Shown: positions 5,532 to 14,237, counted from the first letter of the stretch. The stretch is 16,591 nt of DNA from Bacteroidota bacterium (GCA_023437305.1 JAEZGN010000001.1:1-16591); one strand, 5' to 3'. A program made the numbers and translations. Notes: a model not told the origin generated them from the sequence alone.

Positions 5532-7910
5532 ATGGTAGAAACTCCCGAGAAAAATATAAGATTCAAAGCTGTACTGATATATTTAATCGTAGCTCTTATT
5601 TGTTGCGGAATGCTCATTTATATATATAAACTTAGAGACGATATCGATGATCAAAAAAGGAGTGTTTTGCAGTACTATAAGGAGTTGTCATTTGTAAACA
5701 AGCTGATTGATTCTGTAAATGCATCACAATTGGAAGTAAACCTTTATGTCTCTTCGAAACAAGTAAAGCATTATAAACTCTTTAATGAAAGGCTAGACAT
5801 TGTTCGATATTTAATGGATTCTCTAAGTCATATGAATCCTCTACATAATGAGAAGCTACAACAGATTAATAACCTTTTGGTACAGAAAGGCGTGATTGTA
5901 TCAAATTTGAATAAGCAGTTTAGCAATAAAAATCCAATCGAGTCAATAAATGAAGTATTAAAAGAAATTGATCCTGTTATCAGAAAAGATACTGTTTTAG
6001 TTACTGCTACCATACAAGATACTATAATTTATTCTGGTTCTAAAAAAGGTTTTTGGAAAAAACTGGGTGAATTATTTTCATCATCAAAAGGATCAGATAC
6101 TGTAACTTCTATTACTACAGCTAAATTAGATACATTGACCATGCCTAAGAATGATACACTCCATATAGCATCAGAAGTCACAGAAATAGTCGAACAAGCT
6201 AAAGACGATTATGTAAAACGAATTATATCAATCGAAAACAATCTAAGTAATCTGATTGTAGCAGACCAAGAAATTTCTTCTGAGATTACAACATTGCTTA
6301 TTGGTTTGTATAACCAGACTGTACAGACAAGACTTGATGAAATTCAGAAAAGCGAACAACTTATACGTGATAATAATACTTACTCTATAATAAGCAGTAT
6401 TGTTTCTCTTATCCTGATTTTTATATTCATATTACTTATAATAAGTGATGTAAATAAAAGTTATAGGTTGCGAAAGAATCTAGAGCAGGCAAACCGAAGA
6501 ATCAAGCAGATTATGGATAGCCGTCATAAGTTATTACTGTCTATCTCTCATGATATTAAAACGCCTCTAAACTCTATACTCGGAACATTAGAATTAAAGA
6601 AATCAAGTAATGATTTTCTTGCTGATGATATCCGTATGATGAAGGATTCGGGAGAATATATTCTTGCACTTTTAGGAAATTTATTAGAATTTTCGAGTAT
6701 TGAACAAGGTACTTCAAATATATCGAATCGTGTCTTCAATTTACATGATCTGTGTCAGCAGATAGTCGATATGTTTATTCCTTTAGCCAATAAGAAGGAT
6801 CTAACATTGTCTTATTCATTTAAATTCGATGAGAATCTGGTCTTATCATCAGATTCTCTAAAAATCAAACAAATACTAATCAATATTTTATCCAATTCGA
6901 TAAAGTATACATCTGAAGGCTCCGCTCAATTTGATGTAAAATATTCTAATTCCATGTTATATTGTATTATAGAAGATACGGGCGTAGGTATTCCTGAAAA
7001 TCAGATAAAAAATATATTTCTACCATTTAGCCGGATAGATCAAAATTCTCATTTATCCGAAGGCTCAGGCTTTGGCCTGTACGTAGTTAAGGGGTTAGTC
7101 GATTTACTAAAAGGGAGTATAAAAGTTTCTTCTCAGGAAGGGAAAGGCACGAGAACCGAAATATCTATTCCTGTAAGCGAAGTCTTTGTAAAGGATAGTT
7201 TCATTCCTAAGAGAATATTAGTGGTAGACGACGATATGTCTTATCTGATTATTATTCGTAATCTGTTGTTAAGACTAGGTCATATACCATCTATTTGTAA
7301 TAATATAGATGAATTTGACGCGATAGCAACTGAGATTGGTCAATATGATGAGATCTTGACAGATATGGAAATGGAAACTTTTAGTGGTATTGATGTTTTA
7401 AATAGGATAAAATACAGTGGAATAAATGTACCGATTACAATAGTCACAGCCCGAGAAGATGTCGATTATGATGACTTTATAAGAATGGGCTTTAAAGCCT
7501 ATATCAAAAAGCCAGTGTCAATAAGTGATCTAAAATTATTATTTGGAGGGCAAATAAAAGATAAAAATGTGATAGGTTTTAGTTCACTTAATAAAATGCT
7601 GGAAGAAGATTCTAATGCTTTACATGAGGTTCTGGTATCTTTTGTTCAATCTACAGCAGAAAACGTAAATAGACTTAAACAGGCTCTCCTCGATAGTGAT
7701 TTTAATACGGCTCAACTTATTAGTCATAAAATGCAGCCGATGTTTATACAACTTGGGGCTGTTGATAAGTTAGATATATTGAAGAAATTAGATGCACATC
7801 GCTTAGATGCTACTGTAATGTATCCTGAGTGGGAGAGTGACGTCCTCGAACTTATCGAATATGCCGAGCAGATAATGACTGATGTTCAAAATTATTTGCA
7901 TTCTCATTAA
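5532..7910 (+). CDS. Hybrid sensor histidine kinase (HisKA-HATPase-receiver-Hpt), RteA-like
   Basis: This 792-aa inner-membrane sensor has a membrane helix at residues 12-31, a periplasmic domain to about 284 and a second helix at about 285-306. A coiled linker precedes the H-box SISHDIKTPLNSILG (phospho-acceptor His340). The ATPase domain has the N-box NILSNSIKYTSEG (Asn455), EDTGVGIP and GSGFGLYVVKGL. The receiver begins RILVVDDD, with phospho-Asp611 and conserved Lys660. The C-terminal Hpt domain has His732 in LISHKMQP. All residues for a four-step phosphorelay are present. The periplasmic part carries KKGFWKKLGELFSSSK, which parallels KKNFISRLFSGK in the decayed kinase at 2229, and places both in the RteA-like family. 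The likely partner is the convergent response regulator. Its stop overlaps that gene's stop by the four bases TTAA. The start at 5532 precedes the first membrane helix by 11 residues; no clear ribosome-binding site is seen. The signal sensed is unknown. Confidence 0.9.
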   Translation: MVETPEKNIRFKAVLIYLIVALICCGMLIYIYKLRDDIDDQKRSVLQYYKELSFVNKLIDSVNASQLEVNLYVSSKQVKHYKLFNERLDIVRYLMDSLSHMNPLHNEKLQQINNLLVQKGVIVSNLNKQFSNKNPIESINEVLKEIDPVIRKDTVLVTATIQDTIIYSGSKKGFWKKLGELFSSSKGSDTVTSITTAKLDTLTMPKNDTLHIASEVTEIVEQAKDDYVKRIISIENNLSNLIVADQEISSEITTLLIGLYNQTVQTRLDEIQKSEQLIRDNNTYSIISSIVSLILIFIFILLIISDVNKSYRLRKNLEQANRRIKQIMDSRHKLLLSISHDIKTPLNSILGTLELKKSSNDFLADDIRMMKDSGEYILALLGNLLEFSSIEQGTSNISNRVFNLHDLCQQIVDMFIPLANKKDLTLSYSFKFDENLVLSSDSLKIKQILINILSNSIKYTSEGSAQFDVKYSNSMLYCIIEDTGVGIPENQIKNIFLPFSRIDQNSHLSEGSGFGLYVVKGLVDLLKGSIKVSSQEGKGTRTEISIPVSEVFVKDSFIPKRILVVDDDMSYLIIIRNLLLRLGHIPSICNNIDEFDAIATEIGQYDEILTDMEMETFSGIDVLNRIKYSGINVPITIVTAREDVDYDDFIRMGFKAYIKKPVSISDLKLLFGGQIKDKNVIGFSSLNKMLEEDSNALHEVLVSFVQSTAENVNRLKQALLDSDFNTAQLISHKMQPMFIQLGAVDKLDILKKLDAHRLDATVMYPEWESDVLELIEYAEQIMTDVQNYLHSH

Positions 7911-9217
7911 ATATCCATACCATATTGATGCATTTTATTGTAAAGGGTTTTTCTATCAATATTTAGTAGGTTTGCTGCTTTCGTTTTATTGCCCTTTGTT
8001 ATTTTTAAGGCTTTGAGAATTTGCTCCCGTTCATCTATTGGCAATAAGATTTCCTCTGTTTGCTTCGGGATTTGGATAAACTCAGGTAAGAGGTCTGGAG
8101 TAATTTCTGTTCCTTTCGTAAACAATACTGTTCTACGTATAACATTCCTTAATTCTCGGAGATTTCCAGGCCAGTGGTATTCTCTTAATATCGACATACA
8201 TTCTTCCGAAAATCCCTCCACTTTTCGTTCCAATTCTTTATTGGCATCAGTTAAGAAGCTATTTGCAAAAAGAACAATATCATCTTTTCGCTCGCGCAAG
8301 GGTGGAACTATGAGTGTAAATTCATTTAATCTATGGTACAGGTCTTCACGAAAACGTCCTTCGCAGATAGCTATTTCCAAATTTTCATTCGTTGCAACTA
8401 TCATTCTTACATCTACTTTTATGTCTGTGGCAGAACCTACCGGACGTATTTTTCGCTCCTGTATGGCTCTTAATAACTGAACCTGCACTTCATATGACAA
8501 GTTTCCTACTTCATCAAGAAAAACAGTACCTCCTTCTGCTTGTTCAAATACTCCCTTCTTGTCTGCAATAGCAGAGGTAAATGATCCTTTAAGATGTCCA
8601 AACAGTTCACTCGGGGCTAATTCTTTTGATAGGCTACCACAATCTACAGCTATAAACTGAGCTTGTTTTCTTTGACTGTAATCATGTATCATTTTAGCCG
8701 TATATTCCTTTCCGGTGCCGCTTTCTCCTCTTATAAGTACAGACAAATTTGTTGGTGCTACGAGTTGTATATGCTCATACATTTGTTTAGATAAAGCACT
8801 GGTGCCATAAACGATACGTGTAGTAGAAAGGATTTCCTTTGGTATTTGAGTTGGAGTGTGATTTAGAGCTTCGTCTATTTTTGATTTTAGGACTTCCGGG
8901 TTTATGGGTTTTTCCATATAATCAAAAGCTCCTAGTTTAATTGCAGAGACTGCACTTTGAACTTCTCCGTAGCTCGTCATAACAATAACCGGCGTATTTA
9001 TTTTCTTCTCTCTGATCCAAGTCAATAACATTATACCGTCTCCATCAGGAAGTCTTAGATCTGTGATAATTAACGAGAAATCAACCTTTAATAAATCTTT
9101 TTTAGCTTCTTCTACAGTCGATCTAACCAATGGGTCAAATCCATTTCTATTAAACCATTTTTTTAGGACAATTCCGAATGTATTGTCATCTTCAATAATT
9201 AAAACTTTGGAAGCCAT
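7907..9217 (-). CDS. Sigma-54-dependent response regulator, NtrC family (RteB-like)
   Basis: This 436-aa transcription activator has a receiver at residues 4-118, with acidic D10/D11, phospho-acceptor Asp53 in IITDLRLPDGDG, and Lys103. The AAA+ domain has Walker A GESGTGKE at 164-171, Walker B GGTVFLDE near 229-236, the sensor region VDVRMIVATN, and RFREDLYHRL. The C-terminal Fis-type HTH is at about 395-436 (KTKAANLLNIDRKTLYNKMH). Phosphorylation should assemble the ring that remodels sigma-54 RNA polymerase. The loop that contacts sigma-54, normally GAFTGA (GSFTGA in many Bacteroidetes), reads GSFTSA at 211-216, with Ser215 replacing a nearly invariant Gly. The gene is convergent with the kinase and shares its TTAA stop. 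It lies 173 bases beyond the permease and has its own candidate promoter at 9247-9278. Confidence 0.92.
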   Translation of the reverse strand: MASKVLIIEDDNTFGIVLKKWFNRNGFDPLVRSTVEEAKKDLLKVDFSLIITDLRLPDGDGIMLLTWIREKKINTPVIVMTSYGEVQSAVSAIKLGAFDYMEKPINPEVLKSKIDEALNHTPTQIPKEILSTTRIVYGTSALSKQMYEHIQLVAPTNLSVLIRGESGTGKEYTAKMIHDYSQRKQAQFIAVDCGSLSKELAPSELFGHLKGSFTSAIADKKGVFEQAEGGTVFLDEVGNLSYEVQVQLLRAIQERKIRPVGSATDIKVDVRMIVATNENLEIAICEGRFREDLYHRLNEFTLIVPPLRERKDDIVLFANSFLTDANKELERKVEGFSEECMSILREYHWPGNLRELRNVIRRTVLFTKGTEITPDLLPEFIQIPKQTEEILLPIDEREQILKALKITKGNKTKAANLLNIDRKTLYNKMHQYGMDI

Positions 9218-9246
9218 TATTCTTATCAGTTAGAGGGATATTCTCT

Positions 9247-9278
9247 CAAAATTATTTGTTTTTATTTTCAGACGAAAA
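9247..9278 (-). promoter_or_regulatory. Candidate Bacteroides promoter for the response regulator
   Basis: On the minus strand TTTT, then 20 bases, then TAATTTTG resembles the Bacteroides -33/-7 pattern TTTG-N19-21-TAnnTTTG, with one mismatch in the -33 box. It lies about 30 bases before the ATG at 9217. Confidence 0.45.
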
Positions 9279-9279
9279 C

Positions 9280-9310
9280 TTTTATTCATAATTAACACTA
9301 ATGAATAAAA
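9280..9310. repeat. 10-bp inverted repeat between regulator and permease genes
   Basis: TTTTATTCAT and ATGAATAAAA are separated by 11 bases. It lies just upstream of the regulator's candidate promoter and downstream of the permease stop. It could be a weak terminator for the permease or an autoregulatory site. No T-run follows on either strand. Confidence 0.5.
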
Positions 9311-9389
9311 TGCTATTAAATCCACTGTTAAATCAAAATTAATATCAATGATATGTTTTGTAAATGAGATTGATAAAGGAATGTGTAAA

Positions 9390-10508
9390 TCAATTCCATT
9401 TAAATAGTTTCATACCTATAACGAAACAGATAATTCCAAGAGCTGATAAAGTACAAGTCGGATAGATCACTTCCATCCATCCTGCTCCCTCATTAAAAAT
9501 GCTACGGATTCCATCGGTTAGTGCCGTTAGCGGAAGTAGTTTAATTGCTCCGGTGCTCCATTCAGGGAAATTATGGTAACTAAAGAAGATACCCGATAAC
9601 AACATCATAGGCATTTGTCCTGCATTAATCCACCCTGTGCCCACCTCGGTTTTAGTAGTACGGGATGCAACTAAGATGGCGATTCCTGTAAATGCAAGGT
9701 TGCCGGCTAAAAATAAAACAATCAACGCTCCGATGTTTCCTTGGATATGGATACCGAATATTAGCCATGCGAAAAACAGAAGAGTCAGAGACTCAACTAC
9801 ATTCATGAGAATACGTACAAACATCAATGCAAACAAGAAATTAGATTTCTTCATTGGTGTCGCAACCATCCGTCTTAACAGCTTCTGAGATCTTCGATCG
9901 ATAATTGTATAACTAATTCCCCACATAATAGAACTCATTAATCTGAAAGCAATTAGCCCCGGAATAAGGAAGTCAATATAACGAACACCCAGTAATGTTA
10001 ATGGTTCTATATTAGTGTTTTCTGCATTCATGGTTGAATCGGGTGATTTTACCAATGCAGAAAGTTTCATATATGCTAATTGAGACTGAGTGTTGAGCGG
10101 GTCGAAATGATAGATGGCCTTTCCTAACGAGTATGTTACAATGACATCTGCTTCACCCCTCTTTAATGAAATGATAGCAGAATCCCAGTTGCTTTGTGAG
10201 AACTTAAATACGGTATTACCCAATTCTTTGTTACTAATTTTCCAATTTAGGACGTTCCTTTCTTTACTCTGTACACTTGTTCCATAAATATGAAGGAGTG
10301 AATCTAATTCTGTTTTATTCTTCTTAACAAGTATAACGTTAAATTTTGATTCTGTTTGCTGTGTAAAAGCCAAACCCAATCCGATGGAGATGAGTACAGG
10401 AAAGATCATATCCCAAAAAAGGACTTCCGGTTCACGGATTGTTAATAAGAATTGGGTCTTGAAGAGTTGATATAGTTGATTGGTTTTGATTGATTCCTTT
10501 ATTGACAT
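9390..10508 (-). CDS. ABC-2 type transporter permease (372 aa)
   Basis: This is an inner-membrane subunit of an ABC exporter. Its topology is typical of the ABC-2 family: one N-terminal membrane helix (about residues 29-49, FWDMIFPVLISIGLGLAF), a large outside loop to about 170, then five to six C-terminal helices. These include FLIPGLIAFRLMSSIMWG, FVRILMNVVESLTLLFFAWL, LIVLFLAGNLAFTGIAILVA and the conserved MLLSGIFFSYHNFPEW region. The substrate is not evident. The gene is 23 bases downstream of its ATPase partner in one operon, but that ATPase is deleted and probably dead. The permease frame itself is intact, suggesting recent loss of function of the pair or use of another ATPase. Start ATG 10508 has only a weak ribosome-binding site. 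Confidence 0.85.
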   Translation of the reverse strand: MSIKESIKTNQLYQLFKTQFLLTIREPEVLFWDMIFPVLISIGLGLAFTQQTESKFNVILVKKNKTELDSLLHIYGTSVQSKERNVLNWKISNKELGNTVFKFSQSNWDSAIISLKRGEADVIVTYSLGKAIYHFDPLNTQSQLAYMKLSALVKSPDSTMNAENTNIEPLTLLGVRYIDFLIPGLIAFRLMSSIMWGISYTIIDRRSQKLLRRMVATPMKKSNFLFALMFVRILMNVVESLTLLFFAWLIFGIHIQGNIGALIVLFLAGNLAFTGIAILVASRTTKTEVGTGWINAGQMPMMLLSGIFFSYHNFPEWSTGAIKLLPLTALTDGIRSIFNEGAGWMEVIYPTCTLSALGIICFVIGMKLFKWN

Positions 10509-10531
10509 AATTGAAAGGATATAAGTGTTAT

Positions 10532-10955
10532 TTACAGTACAACATTTCCGATCTCTCGAAGAGCTTTACCTGTGAGATTGATAAATAATTCGTCGAGGTT
10601 ACGGGAATTTTCGTCCAACAATTGTTCTAGTTTTCCTTCCTTTAATATTTTTCCTTCATCAATAATAATTATATGGTCGCAAAGAGATTCAGCTTCTTCC
10701 ATATAGTGTGTTGTCAGGATAAGAGTGGTTTTTCCTTTGTCTTTTAATTCTTTCAGAATATTTCACAGATCGAGTCGTGAATGTGGGTCGAGTCTGGCTT
10801 TTTTTTTCCTTCCATCATCTCAACCATTGTTTTCCGGCTCCATTAGGCCCAAGCAAAGCTGCAAATATACCGGGTTCTATTCCAAAAGGGATACCTCTTA
10901 CGGCATGTACATCCTTAAATGACTTATATACGTCTTTTGCTTCTATTTGATACAT
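10532..10955 (-). pseudogene. ABC transporter ATP-binding protein with internal deletion
   Basis: From ATG 10955 the protein begins MYQIEAKDVYKSFKDVHAVR and reaches an intact Walker A, LLGPNGAGK (near 10830-10855), after which similarity breaks. It resumes in another frame with ARLDPHSRLDL, the D-loop after Walker B, then TTLILTTHYMEEAESLCDHI, the switch His region, and runs to a normal-looking end GNVVL before the stop at 10532-10534. The Q-loop, the LSGGQ signature and Walker B are missing. A TGA replaces the expected Trp codon in LDL-W-NILKEL. Only about 140 codons remain of the 230-300 usual for the family. An ABC ATPase without signature and Walker B motifs cannot hydrolyse ATP. It is the first gene of the permease operon. 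Confidence 0.85.
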
Positions 10956-11420
10956 TATTCTAATTTATTTACCCTACCTATTTATTATTAAGTCATAAAA
11001 GCAATAACGAATTTTATCACTACAAAGTTTTGGTATCTGGTAATCTATTTTGATTATGGCTCTAAACTCATCTTTATAGCCATAAAGTTAAAGGTTTATG
11101 TTGCTCATTCGTTTGTTGTTGTATGTTTCTGTAAAAATATTTGGGAGATGCTGTATTTGTGATATTCAATACCGCTTTAGAAACGCAAGATCTACGTTCT
11201 TGATCATATTAAAACTCTTTGATATTATATTTTCGAGGGGATATCGAAGAGTTGAGTATTACTAGTTCATCATACTGAGTAAGATCCTCGTCCCCTTGTA
11301 TCAAGTCGACAATAACAAGATGCTTGACAAATCAACTGGGATATGTATTCCATAGTGAAAATATGGATTTTCATCCATCAAAGCATATTTTAATATAAAA
11401 AGCATCGAACGACTTCCTTT
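10956..11420. other. Decayed DNA with no recognisable gene
   Basis: No open frame of significance occurs on either strand. On the minus strand, pieces in two frames have a protein-like look (MLFILKYALMDENPYFHYGI near 11350-11410, and HLVIVDLIQGDEDLTQYDEL near 11270-11325). They are separated by frameshifts and stops, and I do not recognise the family. It may be a further gene of the ABC operon or of a mobile element that has rotted away. Confidence 0.35.
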
Positions 11421-11458
11421 ATTTTGTTGTGTAAGTGCAAGTATTTACACAACAAAAT
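11421..11458. repeat. 14-bp inverted repeat at the 3' boundary of the primase operon
   Basis: ATTTTGTTGTGTAA and TTACACAACAAAAT pair perfectly around a 10-base loop, GTGCAAGTAT. GTGCAA in the loop is complementary to TTGCAC at 11458-11463, so the RNA or single-stranded DNA could form a pseudoknot. It lies 22 bases beyond the last stop codon of the operon, so termination is one role. No T-run follows on the minus strand. Confidence 0.75.
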
Positions 11459-11479
11459 TGCACGAATACATCAAAAAAG

Positions 11480-11788
11480 CTACCATTGCTCCCGTTTTCG
11501 CAGCATCTCATCGATTTCTTCACGCAGGAAGAGCAAGCGTCCGTTGGCCTTGGTATAGGGGATTTTTCCTGCCCATACCCAGTTGTATACAGTTTTCTGC
11601 TCCACTTTCAGGATTTTGGAAACATCTATGATGTCTAAATATTCTGGCTTTAAGGGGGGACTGGTAGCCGTTTCAACCAGCTGTTCCTGCAAGACCATCA
11701 GCTGATCGAGTTTCTCCTCTACGCATACCAGCCTGTCGAACAGGCGTTTTTTCCACAAGTCTTCCGGATGATTGTCTATGTATGGCAT
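11480..11788 (-). CDS. Excisionase-like helix-turn-helix protein (102 aa)
   Basis: Residues 50-100 (YLDIIDVSKILKVEQKTVYN, then WVWAGKIPYTKANGRLLFLR) form a MerR/excisionase-type winged HTH of the HTH_17 kind common in Bacteroides mobile elements. Residues 11-40 look like a coiled coil. An earlier ATG at 11815 exists, but I chose ATG 11788 because AAAAAGGAG stands six bases before it; the gene then overlaps the primase stop by 13 bases. It is the last gene of the four-gene operon. Related proteins either assist excision or help control replication of the element; which applies here cannot be told. Base composition is more GC-rich than the DNA to its left. Confidence 0.8.
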   Translation of the reverse strand: MPYIDNHPEDLWKKRLFDRLVCVEEKLDQLMVLQEQLVETATSPPLKPEYLDIIDVSKILKVEQKTVYNWVWAGKIPYTKANGRLLFLREEIDEMLRKREQW

Positions 11789-13842
11789 CGTTCTCCTTTT
11801 TGATAGTTTCCACATGAATCTTGTACCAAGATCCGTTGCTCTTTCATATAGGCAATATATTTCTTTGCCGTGCGCTCTTTGATTTCCATTTCACGCATCA
11901 GGATGTCACACAGGTCCTGATAGGAGAGCTTAAGCGTATTCAGAAAAGTCCCCCTGACCAAGGCGATAAGTTCCCCGGTCTTGCGTTTCTCCTTGTCTTC
12001 TTTCGATTTCTCACCGCGATAGACATGCATATCAGCCTCCTTGTCCCATCCGAAAAGCATCATCGGAACGTCTAAAGGACTCCCGTCGCGGACTTTCAAG
12101 GCTTTGACCACCGAATATTCGGGATTGTCGTCTTTTTCGATGGAAAGGATGCCCGCCGCTTTGCGCTGCAGTTCAGATCCGATATGCCCGCGAAGCTTGA
12201 TGCCGTTGGGCACGAAGTGCAGCACACAGATGATACAGGTGTTATATATTCCAGCCAACCGGTAAAGCTCATCCACGATGGCAATGCTCTCCGTCTCGTC
12301 ATTCGCAGAGCGTATCAGGTCAGCGATACCGTCAATCACGACAAGGTGGATGCCTCCGTGTCTGTGATGATACAGGTCCATGCTTTCACGGATAAGTTTC
12401 AGGCGGTCTTTGCGCGAAAGAGAGGCCAGGTACAGGGAATGGTAAAACTCTGGTGCAGCCGTCAGGGAGGCTCGGCGCAGGGTTCTGCCCAAATTCTTGT
12501 GCAGCTGGGCTTCCGACTGCTCCGTATCGTAGTGCAGTATTGCGAATCCGTTGGGATTAGCGGAAATCTCCAGCCCCAACGTTTGCTCCTGCGGCATCCG
12601 TTCCTTTCCCAATGTTCCAGCAAGAATGGCACCGATATAGTTGCTTTTCCCGGTTCCCTCCCCACCGGTAATACAGAAAAGGTTGTCCTGCGTGCCGAGC
12701 GGTACGCCATTGACGGCTATGACAGACTTTGAAATGTCGGGAGGATTGTCATAGTCAATCTCGCATGAACGCAACAGCATCATCGTCTGGCTATATATTT
12801 CCGAGAGTTTTTGCGAGAGCAACGTTCTTAATTCTGTTTCCGTCCGTCCCAAGGCAAAGAAGTCAGATACATCCTTTTCACTCTTTGTGCCTTGAAGGGG
12901 TAAAGTTAAGACCTGAACGTTGTATTGCGCCAACAGCCCTGTTTGGTTATATGCTTCGCGCAATCCTGTTTCATCGGTGTCATAGAGCAGGACGATATGC
13001 CGGAAACGGAGCAGCAGGCTCTCGATGATGCTTTCAGGAATCGTCGCCGTTTCGCTGTTGAAGCAAATAGCATTGAAGTGGTGGGCGGACAGTGAAAGGA
13101 CATCCTTCTCGCCACCTGTTATAAAGAGCACGTCCCCTTTGCTGGGTAATTGCTCGAAACCGAAAACATAGTCCCCGGTCTTGGCACCCCCATAAAGGAA
13201 ACGGAGACGGCTGCACGGACGATAAATCTTCACAAAGTCACCCAGCATATAGCAAAAAACCGGCTCTTTATCCGTTGAGGCCAGCGTATATGGTCGTCCT
13301 TGATTGGAGACTGCTTCGTAACGGCTCAATGATTTAACACCGTAATGCCGTAATACCTTTTCCGTAATACCATAGCGCTGCCAGAAAAGCAGTTCAGAAG
13401 TACTGAAAGGCTGTTCGTAAATTTTAAACCATTTCCTGCCATCCCCTTGTTCCGGAATAAGCTTCTTGGAAAACAGAGGTGTCGTGCAGATGTCTCTTTT
13501 CTTTTTCGGCTCGCTGTTGTTTCTTTCTTTCTGCTCGATAGGAATATTGAGATTCAGGTCATGGATGATGGCGGTCAAGACTTTGGGGAAATCCGTTCTG
13601 ACATCAAGTCCCAAAATGGTTGCCGCAAACCAGAAGCAATCACCCGAAAACGCGTCGTTCCCGAAATCTTTCATGTAATAACACTGGCTTCTGGAATCCA
13701 GATAGATGTTGCACGACGCACGGGTGTCTTCATACAAAGGGTTGCGGAAATTGCGTTTGGGCACAAAATCAATCGGCATATAGAAGCAGAACACTTCCAG
13801 TCCGCGATTGGTGCGTTGCAGGATTTCTTCTTTCAGGTTCAT
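11776..13842 (-). CDS. Mobile-element primase/helicase with Toprim and RepA-like AAA ATPase domains (688 aa)
   Basis: The N-terminal ~90 residues resemble the zinc-binding region of DnaG-type primases (KDFGNDAFSGDCFWFAATI), but the usual CHC2 Cys/His ligands are missing. A Toprim domain follows at about 235-330, with Glu245 in FITGGEKDVLSL and Asp288/Asp290 in LLYDTDETG, the metal-binding residues. A RecA/RepA-like ATPase at about 375-600 has Walker A ITGGEGTGKSNY (Lys399) and a Walker B-like LVVIDGIADLI. The tail ends in a helical, possibly DNA-binding segment. This architecture fits replication proteins of Bacteroides mobilizable or conjugative elements, which make primers and unwind the element after transfer. 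The start ATG overlaps the upstream stop as ATGA, indicating translational coupling. No relaxase or integrase is adjacent, so the module is stranded or its partners lie elsewhere. Confidence 0.82.
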   Translation of the reverse strand: MNLKEEILQRTNRGLEVFCFYMPIDFVPKRNFRNPLYEDTRASCNIYLDSRSQCYYMKDFGNDAFSGDCFWFAATILGLDVRTDFPKVLTAIIHDLNLNIPIEQKERNNSEPKKKRDICTTPLFSKKLIPEQGDGRKWFKIYEQPFSTSELLFWQRYGITEKVLRHYGVKSLSRYEAVSNQGRPYTLASTDKEPVFCYMLGDFVKIYRPCSRLRFLYGGAKTGDYVFGFEQLPSKGDVLFITGGEKDVLSLSAHHFNAICFNSETATIPESIIESLLLRFRHIVLLYDTDETGLREAYNQTGLLAQYNVQVLTLPLQGTKSEKDVSDFFALGRTETELRTLLSQKLSEIYSQTMMLLRSCEIDYDNPPDISKSVIAVNGVPLGTQDNLFCITGGEGTGKSNYIGAILAGTLGKERMPQEQTLGLEISANPNGFAILHYDTEQSEAQLHKNLGRTLRRASLTAAPEFYHSLYLASLSRKDRLKLIRESMDLYHHRHGGIHLVVIDGIADLIRSANDETESIAIVDELYRLAGIYNTCIICVLHFVPNGIKLRGHIGSELQRKAAGILSIEKDDNPEYSVVKALKVRDGSPLDVPMMLFGWDKEADMHVYRGEKSKEDKEKRKTGELIALVRGTFLNTLKLSYQDLCDILMREMEIKERTAKKYIAYMKEQRILVQDSCGNYQKGERCHT

Positions 13843-14237
13843 AGTTCTTCGAATAAGGTCTGGTGCTCACCCATATAGCCTTTCAATACACCATCCTTGT
13901 AGGCATTTAGGCGCTGCAAGGCTTCCACGCGACGAAAGCCCTTGAACGTGGCACGTCCAGTCTTAATGGCTATATATAAGCCTTTGAAAGGATAGACGAC
14001 ATGGTTACTGGAAATATAACGGTAGGGGACGGCATTCGCCTCCCGCCAACGAGCCAGCGAAGCCTTGGAAATACCGAGCAAACGGAGAACATCCGATGTC
14101 CCCAACTCTATTTTATCTTCCAATACAGAATAGTCTTGTTTCAGTTCCAAGATGAAACTGGCAACCTGCCTGAGCTCTTCACGCAAAGCCCGAAGTTCAG
14201 CAGACAAAGTAAAGGCATCATACTGTTCCATTTTCAT
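13839..14237 (-). CDS. Helix-turn-helix protein of the primase operon (132 aa)
   Basis: Residues ~10-40 form a likely coiled coil (LRALREELRQVASFILELKQ). Residues ~43-70 carry an HTH (LGTSDVLRLLGISKASLARW), followed by a wing-like region (VPYRYISSNHVVYPFKGL). The layout mirrors the 102-aa protein at the other end of the operon: a coiled coil, then an HTH. They may be two DNA-binding partners. It overlaps the preceding gene by 20 bases and the primase start by four. A second ATG six bases downstream (14231) is an equally possible start. It is probably a regulator or directionality factor of the element. Confidence 0.72.
   Translation of the reverse strand: MKMEQYDAFTLSAELRALREELRQVASFILELKQDYSVLEDKIELGTSDVLRLLGISKASLARWREANAVPYRYISSNHVVYPFKGLYIAIKTGRATFKGFRRVEALQRLNAYKDGVLKGYMGEHQTLFEEL

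Noticed and set aside
7989..8480. A 163-aa plus-strand open frame opposite the response regulator
   Set aside because: It is antisense to the conserved AAA+ and Fis domains of the regulator, and its composition is that of a reverse-complement shadow.
12184..12732. A 182-aa plus-strand open frame inside the primase region
   Set aside because: It lies opposite the Toprim/AAA primase gene, whose motifs and operon overlaps are clear. The plus-strand protein has no recognisable features.
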